A DNA stretch of 64,000 bases from Paralithodes platypus (lineage: Eukaryota; Arthropoda; Malacostraca; Decapoda; Lithodidae). The DNA lies in the NCBI GenBank assembly GCA_032716605.1, contig CM064501.1, positions 25,761,014 to 25,825,013 of the forward strand. Direction: 5' to 3'. The notes under the pieces are model-generated. The model saw only the letters and a program-made list of their open reading frames with translations, made no database searches and had not been told where the DNA came from. A program made the position numbers and the translations under genes. Each line of letters starts with the position of its first letter. The first letter of the stretch is position 1. Below, one piece after another: positions 61,937 to 64,000 of this stretch.

Positions 61937-62907
61937 GTAGCGCGCCTTGCTGCCCCGCTGTTACCCAAGGAGTTCAGCGAGGGGGAGGCTACGTTAGGAG
62001 ACACGACATGTGATGGTGGGGTGTTCAGACTACCCACCGGCAGGAGTGAAGCCAGGATGCGGGGGCTGTCTGAAATGTTGCTGGCCGGTGATTCTACGTG
62101 AGGTAACAAGGGACCGCCATGCAGGGTGCGTCGTGAAGCAGGAGAAGAAAAAGAATAGAATGATGTGTGGAAGTCCGGGAATGGTAGTGGTGTGAAGACA
62201 TGAGAGGATGTTGATGGTTGTGGTGAGATTACATGAGTGGATGTTGATGGTAGGATGGGTGCTGGTAGGACGGCTGGGGATGGATGAGGGGGGGCGATGT
62301 GGAGTGATGTACGGGCTAGGGGGACGGGTGTTGATGAGACATGGCGAGGTGGGGTGATGTGGAGTGATGTACGGGCTAGGGGGACGGGAGTTGATGAGAA
62401 GTGGCGATGATGTGGAGTGATGTACGGGCTAGGGGGACGGGTGTTGATGAGAAGTGGCGAGGTAGGGCGACGGGTGATGATGAGACGTGGCGAGGTAGGG
62501 CGACGGGTGATGATGAGACGTGGCGAGGTAGGGCGACGGGTGATGATGAGACGTGGCGAGGTAGGGCGACGGGTGATGATGAGACGTGGCGATGTTGGGC
62601 GACGGGTGGAATTTCTGGAGGTGGAGGTGGAGCTGGAGGAGGTGGAGGTGGAGGTGGAGTTGGTGGAGGTGGAGGTGGAGCTGGAGTTTGTGGAGGTGGT
62701 GAAGCGAGAATCCTCCTCCTCTTCCCCCTGGGCGGTGGAGAATGGGTAAACTCATCATCATCATCCGTCTCACCCGCCTCATCCGTCCACTCCTCTTGCT
62801 CGCTCCCCATGTCGTCCTCGCTCTCGTTCTCACTGCTGGACATGTCGAGGATGGTAGCAAGGACGGAGGCCAGCTGGTCCTCCGGGATGGGGCGTTTTCC
62901 ATCCATG
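61937..62907 (-). pseudogene. N-terminal region of the same transposase, with VNTR and frame changes
   Basis: ATG 62907 opens MDGKRPIPEDQLASVLATIL and an acidic Ser/Glu/Asp stretch, followed by a long Pro run and an 11-residue repeat RHVSSSPVALP (33 bp units, 62465-62600). The repeat continues in related 60 bp units at 62303-62455. The frame then closes at 62376. A second frame (62109-61937, SNISDSPRILASLL, SPSLNSLGNSGAAR) leads toward the ATG at 61936 in a third frame. Repeat-length changes probably caused the shifts; splicing out of the repeat is an alternative. Confidence 0.6.
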
Positions 62908-62975
62908 GCTAGTTGACTAGATGTGTAACTGATCTGTAATGGGAGGGGGGGGGGGGGGTATAAAAACAAATGCAA

Positions 62976-63475
62976 AACAGAAAAAAAATATATATATATA
63001 TATATATATATATCAATCTACAAAAAAAAAAAAAAATTAACCCTCTCCACCCAAAAAAAAAAGAAAAACAAAATATATATATATATATGGGGGAGGAGGG
63101 GGGGGGAGTGGGGGGAGGGAGGGGAGGAGTATAATAATATATAATAACTAGATACTAGCCTAGTAATATTTATATGGGGGGAAGGGGGAAGGGGGGGAGG
63201 AGGGAGAGGAGGGAGAGGGAGGGAGGGAGGGGAGGGGGGAGGAGTATGCTAATATATAATAAATAGATACTAGCCTAGTAATATTTATATGGGGGGAGGG
63301 GGAAGGGGGGGGAAGGGGGGCAGGGGGGGAGGGGAGAGGGGAAGGGAGAGGGAGGGGAGGGGGGAGGAGTAGAATAATATATAATAAATAGATACTAGCC
63401 TAGTATTATTTATATGGGGGGCAGGGGGAAGGGGGGAGGGGGAGGGGGCATAACATAGATAAATACATAAACACG

Positions 63476-63515
<40 letters not shown>

Positions 63516-64000
63516 TGGGGGAGGTGGTATAATGGGGAAGAGGGGGAGGGGTATAATGGGGGAGGGAGGGGGAGGGGGCATAACATACATAAATACATAA
63601 ACACGAATTATATATATATATATGGGGGAAGGGGGAGGGGGGGGGAGGGGAGGAGTATAATAATAATATAATAAATAGATACTAGCCTAGTAATATTTAT
63701 ATGGGGGGCAGGGGGAAGGGGGAGGAGGGGAGGGGGGTATATTGGGGGAGGAAGGGCGAGGGGGTATAATTGGGGAGGGAGGGGGAGGGGGGTATAATGG
63801 GGGAGGGGGGGGGAGGGGAGCATTAGAATAATAAATAAAATAAATACTAGCCTAATAATAATATATATTGTAGGCTATATGGGGGAAGAGGGGGAGGGGG
63901 TATAATGGGGGAGAGGAGGGAGGCGGTAATGGGGGAGGGAGGAGGAGGGGGATATAATGGGGGAGGGAGAGGGAGGGGGGTTATAATGGGGGAGGGAGAA
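62976..64000. repeat. G-rich minisatellite with ACTAGCCTAGTA units
   Basis: After (TA)n and A-rich tracts, the plus strand is mainly G with A. Units of roughly 115-120 bp recur: AATAGATACTAGCCTAGTAA then TATTTATATGGGGGG, at about 63150, 63265, 63390, 63675 and 63840. A second motif GGGCATAACATA..ACACGAATTATATA occurs at 63446 and 63573. The array continues past the window end. Minus-strand Pro-rich frames are artefacts. Confidence 0.9.

Noticed and set aside
63037..63056. TTAACCCTCTCC as the right end of the second piggyBac
   Set aside because: A right end should read GGGTTAA on this strand. The orientation is wrong and no partner was found on the left.
63285..63823. Pro-rich minus-strand frames
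   Set aside because: They are translations of the G-rich minisatellite.
1..64000. CRISPR arrays, operons or phage systems
   Set aside because: The regular repeats here are microsatellites, minisatellites and transposon ends. Introns and LINEs show a eukaryotic genome.

Overview
This is a eukaryotic, almost certainly arthropod and most likely decapod-crustacean, genomic window. The reasons are one intron-containing host gene, very AT-rich spacers with long (TA)n tracts, and a very high load of non-LTR retrotransposons, a Penelope-like element, piggyBac and Merlin DNA transposons, and many short hairpin or TTAA-flanked elements. The species is inferred only from this repertoire. There is no sign of bacterial, plastid or viral genome organisation. 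Layout: 1-1.3 kb is the 3' end of a Penelope-like element ending in (TA)n. 2.5-3.5 kb is a 1 kb palindrome of two inverted copies of a 488 bp TTAA-flanked MITE (family A). 3.5-11.4 kb holds a rearranged, decayed Gypsy-type LTR element (gag at 4.4-5.2 kb, protease/RT at 9.7-11.4 kb), possible pieces of another retroelement including an LTR-like promoter and polyA-hairpin segment at 7.9-8.2 kb, and one more family A copy. 11.4-12.7 kb is a dead LINE endonuclease. 14-29 kb is a dense field of MITEs (family B with TTAA ends, family E, and foldback families F and D), around a nearly intact minus-strand CR1 element (17.3-21.2 kb, SGNH-esterase ORF1 plus endonuclease/RT ORF2). About 0.9 kb inverted repeats at 16.05-16.9 and 24.7-25.7 kb bracket this region. 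29-36.4 kb contains a LINE ORF1-like gene, two inverted 5'-truncated copies of a LINE whose 3' tail is (GATA)n, and a Merlin transposase pseudogene. 36.6-44.0 kb is one piggyBac element with TTAA and matching terminal repeats, split by a 3.7 kb LINE carrying a degenerate 2A-like motif. 44.6-52.4 kb contains a tRNA-headed SINE and the only clear host gene, an SLC16-type monocarboxylate transporter with three solid coding exons and one possible fourth, whose introns are full of LINE pieces. 52.5-57.6 kb is more TTAA MITEs, a foldback element, a CR1 ORF1 fossil and a 402 bp tandem repeat. 57.8-59.1 kb is a duplicated microsatellite block with a filled/empty insertion pair. 59.5-62.9 kb is a second piggyBac-type transposase with all three catalytic Asp present. 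63.0-64.0 kb is a G-rich minisatellite. How it fits together: piggyBac enzymes cut at TTAA, and at least four short non-autonomous families here have CCC-starting ends next to TTAA, so piggyBac-type transposases are the likely past movers. Retroelements then landed in the DNA transposons and in the transporter introns. Several insertions can be dated relative to each other from target-site duplications and filled/empty site pairs visible in the window.
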